A DNA stretch of 64,000 bases. Origin: Haladaptatus paucihalophilus DX253 (GTDB lineage: Archaea; Halobacteriota; Halobacteria; Halobacteriales; Haladaptataceae). How positions within the stretch are numbered: position 1 is the stretch's first letter; every line of letters starts with the position of its first letter. A model generated the notes under the pieces. The model did not search any database. It saw only the letters and a program-made list of their open reading frames with translations, and had not been told where the DNA came from. Shown here piece by piece: positions 26,479-34,896 of this stretch. Position numbers and translations under genes: made by a program. The DNA lies in assembly GCF_000376445.1 (NCBI RefSeq), contig NZ_AQXI01000006.1, positions 1-64,000 of the forward strand. The letters run 5' to 3'.

Positions 26479-26733
26479 CTATCGCCAGTCCCTATCGACG
26501 CGATGGTCGATAGTCGGGTCTGCGGCGGCTCCGCGCTTCAAGGCCGCCCAGCGGGTACACTCTGGGCAGGCGAAAACGATGCCATCCTCGGTTCCCATCG
26601 TTCGCGCGAACGTGGGGTCGACGTGATCGTTTCGGCAGTTCGGATTGCGACAGCGCCGACTCGAACGGCTGTGTCGGTTCCAGATACCGTGGCGGCCGGA
26701 ACCGTCGGCGTCCTCCCGATCTGCCTTAGCCAT
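26479..26733 (-). CDS. DUF7563-like zinc-finger protein
   Basis: 84 residues. The cysteine set CRNPNC and CPEC around DPTFARTMGTEDGIVF matches the small haloarchaeal zinc finger at 36598 (CRNCDSFVTPQFARVFG, then CFEC). The N-terminus is basic. Its start overlaps the stop of the upstream zinc-finger gene by eight bases, so both come from one message. Likely a nucleic-acid or protein-binding module; target unknown. Confidence 0.7.
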   Translation of the reverse strand: MAKADREDADGSGRHGIWNRHSRSSRRCRNPNCRNDHVDPTFARTMGTEDGIVFACPECTRWAALKRGAAADPTIDHRVDRDWR

Positions 26734-26929
26734 GGATACTCACCTTTTCGCGTGCGAGTCGTTCGCCCGTCTTCCTGTCTAGAAGCTTCCAGAATTCGGC
26801 GTCCGTTCCGGATGATCGACTACACTGGTGACACCAAAAGTGGCTGTTCGTCGGTTCCCAGCTGGTGTGGCCGTTCGGACAGGTGTAGCGCCACTTCGAA
26901 ATCGGTCCGTCGATGTCGTGTACGCTCAT
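26726..26929 (-). CDS. Small zinc-ribbon protein
   Basis: 67 residues with CPNGH and CHQC cysteine/histidine sets (WRYTCPNGHTSW, SHFWCHQCSRSS) that would hold one zinc. The gene is first in a two-gene operon with the DUF7563-like protein. A CTTACCC...GAAAGT element sits 36-61 bases upstream of its ATG and may contain the promoter. Confidence 0.65.
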   Translation of the reverse strand: MSVHDIDGPISKWRYTCPNGHTSWEPTNSHFWCHQCSRSSGTDAEFWKLLDRKTGERLAREKVSIHG

Positions 26930-26964
26930 ACCGCACCGTACGATAATTTCGTCCTAAATATCGA

Positions 26965-26990
26965 CTCTTACCCGAGGCGAAAGTAAACGG
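26965..26990 (+). promoter_or_regulatory. CTTACCC...GAAAGT element, copy 2
   Basis: CTCTTACCCG followed by AGGCGAAAGTAAACGG, upstream of the zinc-finger operon. A third, shorter version (CCGAGTGAAAGTGAAC) is at 27052-27067 and a weaker one (TCGGTGAAAGTGCAAC) at 31406-31421. Confidence 0.5.
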
Positions 26991-27095
26991 CCGGCTGTTC
27001 CCGCCGCTTACCCTCCCTCTCCCCGCGTTTCGGACGCGTCTCGATTCACTGCCGAGTGAAAGTGAACGCCCGAAATCGCCCCGATGAATTCGAAA

Positions 27096-27168
27096 TTTAG
27101 CAGTTTGGATGGTTTTTATGGTTTTTCTATTTTTTCTAGTTTTGCTAGTTTTTACGGTTTTGATAGCC
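27096..27168 (+). repeat. AT-rich GGTTTT repeats near tenA
   Basis: The stretch has ATGGTTTTTATGGTTTTTC, then TCTAGTTTTGCTAG, then ACGGTTTTGATAG. The GGTTTTGATAG and CTAGTTTTG words also occur upstream of parA. No gene covers it; tenA ends 16 bp to its right on the opposite strand. Confidence 0.75.
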
Positions 27169-27183
27169 CTTTCGATGGGTCCG

Positions 27184-27849
27184 CTATCTCGTGTTCGACC
27201 ACGTTTCGCGTTCGTACGCCATGCCCCAGAACGCTGTTTCGAGGCGCGTGCTGGTCAGAAACGCGTCCTCCATCGCGTCGTGCATGCCGGGGAACGCCTC
27301 GGCCTGCTGGTCAACGAAGGTCCGCATCCACGCGACGGAATTCCGAAACTCGTCGCTCGTGTACTTCTCGATGAACGGCGTGTAACGGTGGTCGCCGTCC
27401 GCGATGGATGCCATGTGGTCTGCGATATCGAGGTATCCCTGTCCACAGGGGTAGACGGCCGCCGCGAGTTCGGCGAGAGTTCCCTCGTAGGCCACCCGAA
27501 GAAGGTAGTTCGTGTACGCGAGGCAGGTCGGTGCCTTCTCCACCGATTCGAGTTCAGCACGGGAGATTCCGTACTCGGCGGCGAACGCCCGGTGGAGGTC
27601 CATCTCGTCGGCGAGAATCGCGTGAGCGACGTCGAACGCGTGGGTCATCGTCTCTTCGTCGCGCGCCTTGCATCCGGCGAGTGCGAATACGCGGGCGTAG
27701 TCTTTGAGATATAGATAATCCTGTTCGACCCAGTGACGGAACGCCGCCGGGTCGAGCGTTCCGTCGGCCAGTTCGACGACGAACGGGTGTGCTTTCTGTT
27801 CCTCCCAGAGTCGGTCGCCTGCCGCGAGCAGTCGGTCGCTGAACGCCAT
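27184..27849 (-). CDS. tenA: TenA-family aminopyrimidine aminohydrolase (thiaminase II)
   Basis: 221 residues, the usual length. The active-site residues of the family are present: Asp44 in VEQDYLYL, Cys135 in YPCGQGY and Glu204 in ETAFWGM. TenA hydrolyses amino-HMP salvaged from degraded thiamine, or thiamine itself, to feed HMP back to thiamine synthesis. No other thiamine gene is near. The gene stands alone, so its regulation is not apparent; I saw no obvious THI-box upstream. Confidence 0.9.
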   Translation of the reverse strand: MAFSDRLLAAGDRLWEEQKAHPFVVELADGTLDPAAFRHWVEQDYLYLKDYARVFALAGCKARDEETMTHAFDVAHAILADEMDLHRAFAAEYGISRAELESVEKAPTCLAYTNYLLRVAYEGTLAELAAAVYPCGQGYLDIADHMASIADGDHRYTPFIEKYTSDEFRNSVAWMRTFVDQQAEAFPGMHDAMEDAFLTSTRLETAFWGMAYERETWSNTR

Positions 27850-28019
27850 GTCTCACGGTTTATTCTCCTGTGGTATAATCTAGTGGTATCGGCGGCGAAT
27901 CACCCACCCCGTCGCCGGACCATCTCCGCCATCTCCGCGAATAGAGCGTGGAAAACGCCGGAACTACGGAGCTACGGAAAAACGGAACGCCAGAACGGCC
28001 CAAAGCGGACCGAGTTGGT

Positions 28020-29318
28020 TTACAGTCGGTCGAGCACGTTCTCGACGACTTCGTTCTTCGGTACTTGCTCTTCCTCGCCGGAATCCATGTTCTGGACGGT
28101 TACGACGCCCTCGTTCAAGTCGCGTTCGCCGACGACGACGGTGTACTCGGCGTTGATGCGGTCGGCGTAGCCGAACTGCTCGCCGACGCTTCGTCCGGTG
28201 AGGTCGGTTTCGACGGTCAATCCGGCACTGCGCAACCCCTTCGCGTACTCCAGTCCGATTTCGCGCACCGAATCCGAAATCGTCAGCACGTAGGCGTCGG
28301 TCGAAAGCGCCTCGTCGGGCCACTCGCCCAGTTTCTTGAGCAAGTGCATCGTCGTGGAGTAACCGAACGCGAAGCCGATGGCCGGTACTTCGCGGCTTCC
28401 GAACTGCTCGATGAGGTGGTCGTAGCGTCCGCCGCCGAACAGCGCGCGGAGGTCACCTTCCGTCGAAAACGCCTCGAAGACGAGGCCGGTGTAGTAGTCC
28501 ATCCCGCGCACGATGGAGAGGTCGAACGTACACATATCCTCGACGTCGTAGGCCGACAGCACGTCGTAGAGGTCGTGCATCCGCTCGATGGCGTCGTCCG
28601 CCGCGTCGCCCTCGGGCGCTTTGTCCGAAAGTTCGACCAGCGCGCTCTCCATCTCGCCGCTGATGGCCGTGAGTTCGTCTATCTCCTCGGCGGTCGCGCG
28701 GTCCACGCCTTCGAGTTCGAGGTTGTCGAGGAACTCCTCGCGGCTGAGCTTTTCCTTCTTGTCGATGACGCGCATCACGTCCTTGCTCCCCTCCACGTCC
28801 ATCGCTTTGAGGAGGGCGTCGAGCAGTTGCCGGTCGTTCAGCCTGAACTCCACCGCGTCGGCGACGCCGAGTTTCTCGTAGATGGTTGCCGCACAGGCGA
28901 TGATTTCCGCGTCCGCTTCGACCGATTCGACGCCGAAGATGTCGATGTCGGTCTGGAAGAACTCGCGGTCGCGGCCCTTCTGGACCGCCTCGTAGCGCCA
29001 GCGTTTCGACGTGTCGAACCACTTTATCGGCGTTCCGAGGTCTTTTCGCTGTTGAACCAACCGCGAACGGGTCGGCGTCTGCTCGGGAATGAGCGTGACC
29101 TCGCGTCCGCCCTTGTCCTCGAAGCTGTAGGTCTGCTCGACGATTTCGTCGCCCGATTTCACTCGGAAGAGGTCGGTCGGTTCGACGCTCGGGGCGTCGA
29201 TTTCGCGGAAGCCGAACTCGCGGGCCGTCTCCTCGACGGTATCCACGATTTCGCGCCACGCCGCCCACTCCTCGGGGTAGCGGTCGTAAAAGCCCTTGAG
29301 GCTCTCGAGTTCGTCCAT
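28020..29318 (-). CDS. hisS: Histidyl-tRNA synthetase
   Basis: 432 residues, class II synthetase charging tRNA-His in the cytoplasm. Visible motifs are TLIPEQTPTRSRLVQQRKDL (motif 1/2 region), KRWRYEAVQKGRDREFFQTD (motif 2), the His-specific block SIVRGMDYYTGLVFE and motif 3 FGFGYSTTMHLLKKL-like segment near residue 320. A C-terminal anticodon-binding domain begins at AYVLTISDSVR. The open frame extends upstream without a stop, but MDELESLKGFYDRYPEEW is the conserved start. A 53-aa gene lies 25 bp upstream on the same strand and is probably co-transcribed. Confidence 0.95.
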   Translation of the reverse strand: MDELESLKGFYDRYPEEWAAWREIVDTVEETAREFGFREIDAPSVEPTDLFRVKSGDEIVEQTYSFEDKGGREVTLIPEQTPTRSRLVQQRKDLGTPIKWFDTSKRWRYEAVQKGRDREFFQTDIDIFGVESVEADAEIIACAATIYEKLGVADAVEFRLNDRQLLDALLKAMDVEGSKDVMRVIDKKEKLSREEFLDNLELEGVDRATAEEIDELTAISGEMESALVELSDKAPEGDAADDAIERMHDLYDVLSAYDVEDMCTFDLSIVRGMDYYTGLVFEAFSTEGDLRALFGGGRYDHLIEQFGSREVPAIGFAFGYSTTMHLLKKLGEWPDEALSTDAYVLTISDSVREIGLEYAKGLRSAGLTVETDLTGRSVGEQFGYADRINAEYTVVVGERDLNEGVVTVQNMDSGEEEQVPKNEVVENVLDRL

Positions 29319-29343
29319 GCTTCGGGTATCGAAGGCGAGCGAT

Positions 29344-29505
29344 TTACGTTTGGCTATCTCGTGCGTCTTCCTGCTCGATTTCGAACACCGCGGCGATATA
29401 GTCGCCCCGCGTCTTCGAACCGCCGAGTTCGAGGTCGATCCGCGTCCCGGACCCTCGGAACTGGCGTCGTTCGGTCCGTGAGAGGGCGGCGGAGCCACAG
29501 GACAT
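29344..29505 (-). CDS. Small conserved-looking haloarchaeal protein (53 aa) upstream of hisS
   Basis: 53 residues starting MSCGSAALSRTERRQFRGS, then DLELGGSKTRGDYIAAVFE and an acidic end. Composition and third-base GC match real genes here and the gene is tandem with hisS at 25 bp. I recall similar short proteins in haloarchaea but cannot name a family. Function unknown. Confidence 0.6.
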   Translation of the reverse strand: MSCGSAALSRTERRQFRGSGTRIDLELGGSKTRGDYIAAVFEIEQEDARDSQT

Positions 29506-29614
29506 GTTTTCTTTTCTATTCGCTTGCTTCGTAACGCCGCGCTACGGGTTTGACGACCCCTGTTTCGCTTCAGGCGACGTATAACAAAACGCCATCCCCT
29601 CGACGGCATTGTCG

Positions 29615-31081
29615 ATGGGGTCTGTGGGTCTGGTTTCCGGGAGGACAGTTGCACTGCTACTCGTGTTGTCGCTCGTCGCCGGGACGTTCGTCCCGCCAGC
29701 GACGGCGCAGTCGTCGTCGGATCCACCGCGAGTCTCGATTTCCGTCGAGCGCCGTCCGGCGGATCACGGGGTGGTTCGGTACCACCTCGATTTCGAGACG
29801 CCGGGTGACGCACACCGATTCTGGCTCATCAATTACACCGGAAACGTGGTGTCTTCCGAGGGATTCGTCGCCGACAGCACGAAGAACGGAAACCACGCGC
29901 TCCGGTGGGACGGGGAGACGGAATCGCCCTCGATGACGATAACCACGAGCGTGAAATCGGGGAACGGCCGGGAGTTCGCGGCCACCGACGACTGGACGCT
30001 CGCGCCGACGCCGCGGGTGTCGGTCGCGTGGGGGGAGAGCGGGGACGACGAGTGGAGCTACTTCCATCCGTTTCAGGACGAGTATCCTAATCGAGACGTC
30101 TCGTTCGCCGACGCCGGTGTTCTCGGGTCGGCGTTCACCTACGTGGGCAAGTACGACGAGCACGTCCGCAGTGAGAACGGGCAGCGATTCCGGATGATAG
30201 TCGCCGCCGACGCGTCTCCCGCCGAGTCGCCGCGGAACGTTTTCGACTCGCTCGCCGCGGCGAGCAAACGGATTCCGGGGGAGACTCCGAACGACGTGTT
30301 GCTGTTCGTCCTCCCCGACCCGATATGGCGCGGCGGGTACGCCTCGCCGAGGTACGACGAACTGTGGGTACACGAGGCCGCTCGGCTCGACGACCCCCAG
30401 AACCTCTGGCTGCACGAGTACATCCACACGCGTCAGTCGTTCGACCTCGGCGACCGAATGAGCTGGTTCCGCGAGGCGAGCGCCGCGTACTTCGCGTCCG
30501 ACTTGGCCATGCAGCAGGGTCGGACGTCGAAATCCGCCGTCGCCGATACGCTCTCGTTGAAGTCGTACGACGAGTCCGTGCTCTCGAACACGGACACGTG
30601 GGCGAACCGCGAGGTGCCGTACTACCGCGGTGCGCTCACTCTCTGGGCGCTCGACGAGAAGATACAGAAGGCAACGGACGGAAAGCGGAGTCTCATGGAC
30701 GTGTTCGACCGGATGAACCGACGGGACGGGACGGTCACCTACGCCGACTTCACGAAAATCGTCGCCGACGTGGCCGGACAGTCGATGACACCGTGGTTGG
30801 ACGAACACGTCACGACCACCACGAAGCCGAACCTCGAGCCGTTGCGAAATTCGGATAGTGCGGGATCGAACGTCGGGAAGGCCGCTAGCGATTCGAACGG
30901 CAACGGCAACTCCGGGAAGGAATCCGACGGATTGAGCGACGTCCAGCCCCCCGCCAAGACGGGCGACCTTCCTTCGACGCTCGTCCTCTGGGGCGGGCTC
31001 GGTCTCGTCGGGTTGGTGTTCGGGTTGACGCTCGCACAGTACGTCTCGGGCTTCGTGTCTCGCTTCCGCGGGGGGGAGTAG
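29615..31081 (+). CDS. Secreted, membrane-anchored HExxH metalloprotease-like protein
   Basis: 488 residues. A Sec-type signal (residues 9-33) ends at PPATAQ. The outside part holds the zinc motif HEYIH (267-271) and, 16 residues on, WFREASAAYFA with the third ligand candidate Glu287, the gluzincin pattern also seen in M61/M1-like peptidases. A Ser/Asn/Gly-rich stalk (about 405-445) leads to a C-terminal membrane helix (VLWGGLGLVGLVFGLTLAQY). It would act on extracellular proteins or surface glycoproteins while tethered. ATG 29615 is chosen over a TTG two codons upstream. Family assignment beyond this motif is uncertain. Confidence 0.75.
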   Translation: MGSVGLVSGRTVALLLVLSLVAGTFVPPATAQSSSDPPRVSISVERRPADHGVVRYHLDFETPGDAHRFWLINYTGNVVSSEGFVADSTKNGNHALRWDGETESPSMTITTSVKSGNGREFAATDDWTLAPTPRVSVAWGESGDDEWSYFHPFQDEYPNRDVSFADAGVLGSAFTYVGKYDEHVRSENGQRFRMIVAADASPAESPRNVFDSLAAASKRIPGETPNDVLLFVLPDPIWRGGYASPRYDELWVHEAARLDDPQNLWLHEYIHTRQSFDLGDRMSWFREASAAYFASDLAMQQGRTSKSAVADTLSLKSYDESVLSNTDTWANREVPYYRGALTLWALDEKIQKATDGKRSLMDVFDRMNRRDGTVTYADFTKIVADVAGQSMTPWLDEHVTTTTKPNLEPLRNSDSAGSNVGKAASDSNGNGNSGKESDGLSDVQPPAKTGDLPSTLVLWGGLGLVGLVFGLTLAQYVSGFVSRFRGGE

Positions 31082-31107
31082 ACGGGGATTCGTCTTCCGC
31101 TTTTAGG

Positions 31108-31308
31108 TCAGTGGAGCGGGAGCGACCGCAACAGCGTCGCCAGTCCGACGACCAGCAGCCCGAGTATTTTCAGCCACACTTCGATAGCACTTCCCCACAC
31201 CTTCAGCAACTCGCCGAACCGACGCCACCGCGTCATCGATTCGGCGGGCGATTCGTCTCTCGAATCGTTTGACGGGGAGTCCCCCGTCGTTGTACTACTG
31301 ATTCTCAT
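31108..31308 (-). CDS. Small single-span membrane protein
   Basis: 66 residues with a polar, acidic first half (MRISSTTTGDSPSNDSRDES) and one hydrophobic helix near the C-terminus (WLKILGLLVVGLATLLRSLP). The start is placed at an internal Met because the upstream extension is basic and unlike a start region. It converges with the metalloprotease gene. No family recognised. Confidence 0.45.
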   Translation of the reverse strand: MRISSTTTGDSPSNDSRDESPAESMTRWRRFGELLKVWGSAIEVWLKILGLLVVGLATLLRSLPLH

Positions 31309-31443
31309 ACAACCATTCCTCGATTCAAAGGACGGACCGTGACGGACCGGCCTCCTCACCGAACTTTATTTACCACGTTCGGGTATAAAAATCATTTTCT
31401 AACGTTCGGTGAAAGTGCAACGGGACGACGTAGCACGTTCCGC

Positions 31444-33117
31444 TCACTTCGACAGTACACCCTCGTAGTTCGCCGCGAGCGGATACCGCCACCCGACGCC
31501 GAACGCCTTCGGCGACACCTTCAGCACGGGGGCGGCCTGAAAGCGCTTGTATTCGGCGCGATGGAGCATCGAAAGCACGCGCTCAACGATCTCGCGGTCG
31601 TGACCCGATTCGACCAGTTCGTCGGTCGTTTGTCCCTCGTCCACGTATCCCGCGAGAATCGAATCGAGTATCTCGTACGGCGGGAGGTCGTCCTCGTCCG
31701 TTTGGTCCGCTCGAAGCTCGGCGGAGGGCGGTTTCTCGATGACGCGCTCGGGAATGGTTTCCTCATGCTCGTTCAGGTGTCTTGCGAGGTCGTAGACGAA
31801 CGTCTTCGGGCAGTCGGCGATGGGAGCGAGCGCTCCGCACATGTCGCCGTAGAGGGTGGTGTACCCCACCGCGAGTTCGCTCCGGTTGCTCGTGGCGAGA
31901 AGCAGACGACCCTGTTCGTTGGCGATCGCCATCAGCGTCGTCGCCCGGATTCGAGCCTGTACGTTCTCCTCCGTGACGCCCGGCGTCTCGTCGAGAATCG
32001 GCGTCAGTTCGCGCTCGAACGCTTCGAAGGTGTTCTCTATCGGGAGGTCGAGAAAGTCGATGCCGAGGTTTTCGGCGAGCTCGCGGGCGTCGATTTCACT
32101 CGCGTCGCTGGTGTATCGGGTCGGCATGCCGACCCCGAGGACGTTCTCCGGGCCGAGCGCGTCGGCGGCCAGCGCGGCCGTTATCGAGGAGTCGATACCG
32201 CCCGAGAGACCGACGACGACGTTTTCGAACCCCGTCTTGCGGACGTAATCCCGGATTCCGAGGGCGAGCGCCGACCGGATTTCGGCCGGACCCGTCGCGG
32301 GTTCGTCGGCGACGTCGTGCGTCGCGGGTGACTCGACATCGAGCGGGACGTCGTAGACGGCGAAATCCTCCTCGAAGGCGGCGAGTCGGCAGGCTATCGT
32401 CCCGTCGGGTGCGACGACGAACGACCGACCGTCGAAGACGAGTTCGTCGTTCGCTCCGACTTGGTTCACGAAGACGAGCCATTTGCCGTGGTCGTTCGCG
32501 TGTGCGCCGAACAGTCGCTCTCGAAACGCACCTTTCCCGCCGTAGAACGGACTCGCGGAGCAGTTCACGAGCAGATCCGCTCCCGCGTCAACGAGGTCTT
32601 CGATGGGGTCCTCGTCGTACTCCGGCCGTTCCCACACGTCGGGTTCGTTCCACGCGTCCTCACAGATGCTCACGCCGAGTTCGGTTCCGTCGGGGAGCGC
32701 GTGGACCGATTGCCGCGTCGCCGGTTGGAAGAATCTGTCCTCGTCGAACACGTCGTAGGTCGGGAGGAGTCGCTTTTCGGTTTGGCCGGTGACTTCGCCA
32801 TCCCGACAGACCGCAACCGCGTTTTGTACTTCCTTCCCGTACGGCTCCGGATTTCGGGCGACGAACCCGACGAGGGCGGTGATGTCGGTCGTCTCCGCCG
32901 CGATTCGGTCGAGCGCGTCGCGTTGTGCGTCGACGAACGCCGTTCGTTTCACGAGGTCCTGTGGCGGGTAGCCGACCAGCGCGAGTTCCGAAAACACAAC
33001 GAGGTCGGCGTTCGCTTCGCGTGCGCGGTGGATTCCGTCCTCGATTTTTCGTTCGTTTCCCGCGATATCACCCACGGTGTAGTTCTGCTGTCCCAGTGCG
33101 ACCCGAACTGTGCTCAT
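31444..33117 (-). CDS. nadE: Glutamine-dependent NAD+ synthetase
   Basis: 557 residues in two domains. The N-terminal nitrilase-like glutaminase has the Glu44-Lys-Cys set: FSELALVGYPPQDL, KRLLPTYDVFDE and SICEDAWNEP. The C-terminal synthetase has the PP-loop SGGIDSSITAALAADALG, then QARIRATTLMAIANEQGR and LLATSNRSELAVGYTTLYGD. It amidates nicotinic acid adenine dinucleotide with ammonia from glutamine, the last step of NAD synthesis. The start at MSTVRVALGQ is the conserved one. The enzyme is single-copy in most archaea. Confidence 0.95.
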   Translation of the reverse strand: MSTVRVALGQQNYTVGDIAGNERKIEDGIHRAREANADLVVFSELALVGYPPQDLVKRTAFVDAQRDALDRIAAETTDITALVGFVARNPEPYGKEVQNAVAVCRDGEVTGQTEKRLLPTYDVFDEDRFFQPATRQSVHALPDGTELGVSICEDAWNEPDVWERPEYDEDPIEDLVDAGADLLVNCSASPFYGGKGAFRERLFGAHANDHGKWLVFVNQVGANDELVFDGRSFVVAPDGTIACRLAAFEEDFAVYDVPLDVESPATHDVADEPATGPAEIRSALALGIRDYVRKTGFENVVVGLSGGIDSSITAALAADALGPENVLGVGMPTRYTSDASEIDARELAENLGIDFLDLPIENTFEAFERELTPILDETPGVTEENVQARIRATTLMAIANEQGRLLLATSNRSELAVGYTTLYGDMCGALAPIADCPKTFVYDLARHLNEHEETIPERVIEKPPSAELRADQTDEDDLPPYEILDSILAGYVDEGQTTDELVESGHDREIVERVLSMLHRAEYKRFQAAPVLKVSPKAFGVGWRYPLAANYEGVLSK

Positions 33118-33305
33118 CTCTCCCACTGTGTATCGAACGACGCCGAACGGGAAAATCGTACTGTCGTCGTGACCTACGTCGGCGAGGAACGCGGCTACCG
33201 ACGATGGACGAGGCGTGATGAAGCGACCTTGCTCTCTCCCGGTTCGATTTTCCTCGCGTTCGCGGCAAAAGATAAAGGTACTCGCCGTTCTCGTTCTGGC
33301 ATATC

Positions 33306-33803
33306 ATGGCAAGCGATTTCGACGTGCCGTGGCTTCACCTCACACCTGACGAAGAGGTACTGTGGGCCGGCCATCGAAGCGTCTATCTCGTCCTCCCGCC
33401 CATCGTTCTCGGTATCGTCCTCCTCTTGCTCGGTGCAGGAATCGCTGGAAGCGACGTCTTCGGCGGGTTCAGTTGGGTCGGCATCCTCCTCATCCCGGTC
33501 GGTTTCGCCATCGCCATTCCCCCGTTCGTTCGGTGGCGGAGCGAGTGGTTCGTCCTCACGACGGAAGAAGTGTATCACAAACGCGGCGTTTTCGCACAGG
33601 ACGTCACGCAGATACGACTCGACCGAGTACGAAACACCGCCTTCTCACAGTCGCTTTTGGAGCGCATACTCGACTATGGAACGGTAACAATACACACGGC
33701 GGGCGTTACGACGGACAATCTAGTGTTCGAAAACGTTTCCAATCCGCAATCTGTCAACGGACTGTTGACTGAACAGCTAGATCGCGTCTCTCCTCGACGG
33801 TGA
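33306..33803 (+). CDS. YdbS-like PH-domain membrane protein (bPH2/DUF304)
   Basis: 165 residues. After a short start and LTPDEEVLWAGHRS come two membrane spans (LVLPPIVLGIVLLLLGAGIA and FSWVGILLIPVGFAIAIPPF). The cytoplasmic PH-like domain follows: WFVLTTEEVYHKRGVFAQDV, then IRLDRVRNTAFSQSLLERIL and GTVTIHTAG. This is the standard bPH2 layout. Such proteins bind membrane or partners; no function is established. Confidence 0.85.
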   Translation: MASDFDVPWLHLTPDEEVLWAGHRSVYLVLPPIVLGIVLLLLGAGIAGSDVFGGFSWVGILLIPVGFAIAIPPFVRWRSEWFVLTTEEVYHKRGVFAQDVTQIRLDRVRNTAFSQSLLERILDYGTVTIHTAGVTTDNLVFENVSNPQSVNGLLTEQLDRVSPRR

Positions 33804-33853
33804 ATTTCGGGGCGTCTGTTTTCGGTTTTCAGGCTCCGAAACCGCAACATACG

Positions 33854-33877
33854 CGGTTTGAAACTATCCGAAACGGT
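33854..33877 (+). promoter_or_regulatory. GTTTGAAAC dyad upstream of the second duplicated-domain gene
   Basis: CGGTTTGAAAC, then TATCC and GAAACGGT. It lies 62 bp before the ATG at 33940, with a TATA-like TTTTTATTA at 33894-33902 between. It is the partner of the element at 17844-17868. Confidence 0.65.
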
Positions 33878-33939
33878 GCACGACGAGTTTCTGTTTTTAT
33901 TACCCCCCGAAGAGATGGCAAAATCGAGGACAGCGAAAA

Positions 33940-34302
33940 ATGAGCCAAACTGACAGTGCATCTCTCTGGACAGGTCCCCAAGAATTCGAGGGTTCGTTGA
34001 AAGCCCTCTTAGATGCGGCCCGCCGCGGTGGCGTCACCTTCGACCGTTCGTGGGCGTTTCGCCGCGACGACGACCATCCCGACCTCATGGTCGAAGTGAC
34101 GCGACTCGTGACCGACTCCGACACCGCGCATTCCTGTGACGAATACGCCCCGACGATGGGGGAAACGGAGTTCGAAACCGAACTGTCATCCCTCCTCCGT
34201 AGTGCCTCTCGGTCGGGTATCGGCTTCGACCGTGCGTGGACGTTCCGTTGTGCCGATGGTATCGACCTGATGGTCGAAATCACGCGGCTCGCCAAGCGAT
34301 AA
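33940..34302 (+). CDS. Duplicated-domain protein with two SW/AW-x-FR repeats (second copy)
   Basis: 120 residues in two halves, EFEGSLKALLDAARRGGVTF with DRSWAFR and DLMVEVTRLV, then EFETELSSLLRSASRSGIGF with DRAWTFR and DLMVEITRLA. The paralog is at 17394-17774. Conserved D-R-S/A-W-x-F-R and M-V-E-I/V-x-R/S-L suggest a compact alpha/beta repeat of about 50 residues. The function is unknown; both copies share an upstream dyad, so they may answer the same regulator. Confidence 0.75.
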   Translation: MSQTDSASLWTGPQEFEGSLKALLDAARRGGVTFDRSWAFRRDDDHPDLMVEVTRLVTDSDTAHSCDEYAPTMGETEFETELSSLLRSASRSGIGFDRAWTFRCADGIDLMVEITRLAKR

Positions 34303-34355
34303 GAACAATCCTCCTCCAAACGGCTCACCCTAACGCCGCTCTCCCTGGCGCCTTT

Positions 34356-34652
34356 TCACACCGCTTTGACGTCCTGTAGCTTGCCGAGCGGCTGTCGCTC
34401 TTCCGCCACTGGCTTGAGTCGGTCCACTTGCGGGTCGAGCCATCCACCGGCCCACTGGGTTTCGACGCGGAGATAGTCCCCGGCAAACGTTTTCACGAGG
34501 ATGGTGAATCGGTCGTTCGTCCGGTCGATGTCGTGAACGTGACAATCGATATCGACATCTGCGACGGTAACGCGGAGGGGGTCTTCGATTTCGAGGCCGA
34601 CGAACGAATCAACCAAGTCGGAAACCTCGTGGCGGCTTTCGGTCGCACTCAT
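34356..34652 (-). CDS. Hypothetical protein (98 aa), beta-rich
   Basis: Cytoplasmic, acidic at the start, with alternating beta-like strands (DPLRVTVADVDIDCHVHDID, FTILVKTFAGDYLRVET) and a Trp/Gly segment (QWAGGWLDPQVDRLKPV). I do not recognise the family. An ACGGT-N5-ACCGT dyad lies 38-53 bases upstream (34690-34705). Confidence 0.55.
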   Translation of the reverse strand: MSATESRHEVSDLVDSFVGLEIEDPLRVTVADVDIDCHVHDIDRTNDRFTILVKTFAGDYLRVETQWAGGWLDPQVDRLKPVAEERQPLGKLQDVKAV

Positions 34653-34896
34653 TACACCTCCCTTTTTTCTCTAGACGCAAAAAGGGGGAATACGGTTTCA
34701 CACCGTTCTATTCGTTACCCGACAGCAGAAAAGTCGCCTCCATCTTGCGATTTTAGTTATTTTATGTTGAACTGACGCCAATATAGCTGACCCTATATAA
34801 AGAATGGGAACACGAAGGTCAACACCTTTCCCCTGTTCTCCGAAATGAGTTGATAGAGATGATTCGGGTGTGCCACGACGCAAGCGAGGGATATCT

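Noticed and set aside
27948-29534. 528-codon plus-strand open frame
   Set aside because: Antisense to hisS, whose motifs are clear.
29319-29813. Upstream extension of hisS frame
   Set aside because: The conserved start is at 29318; the extension has no similarity and overlaps a separate small gene.
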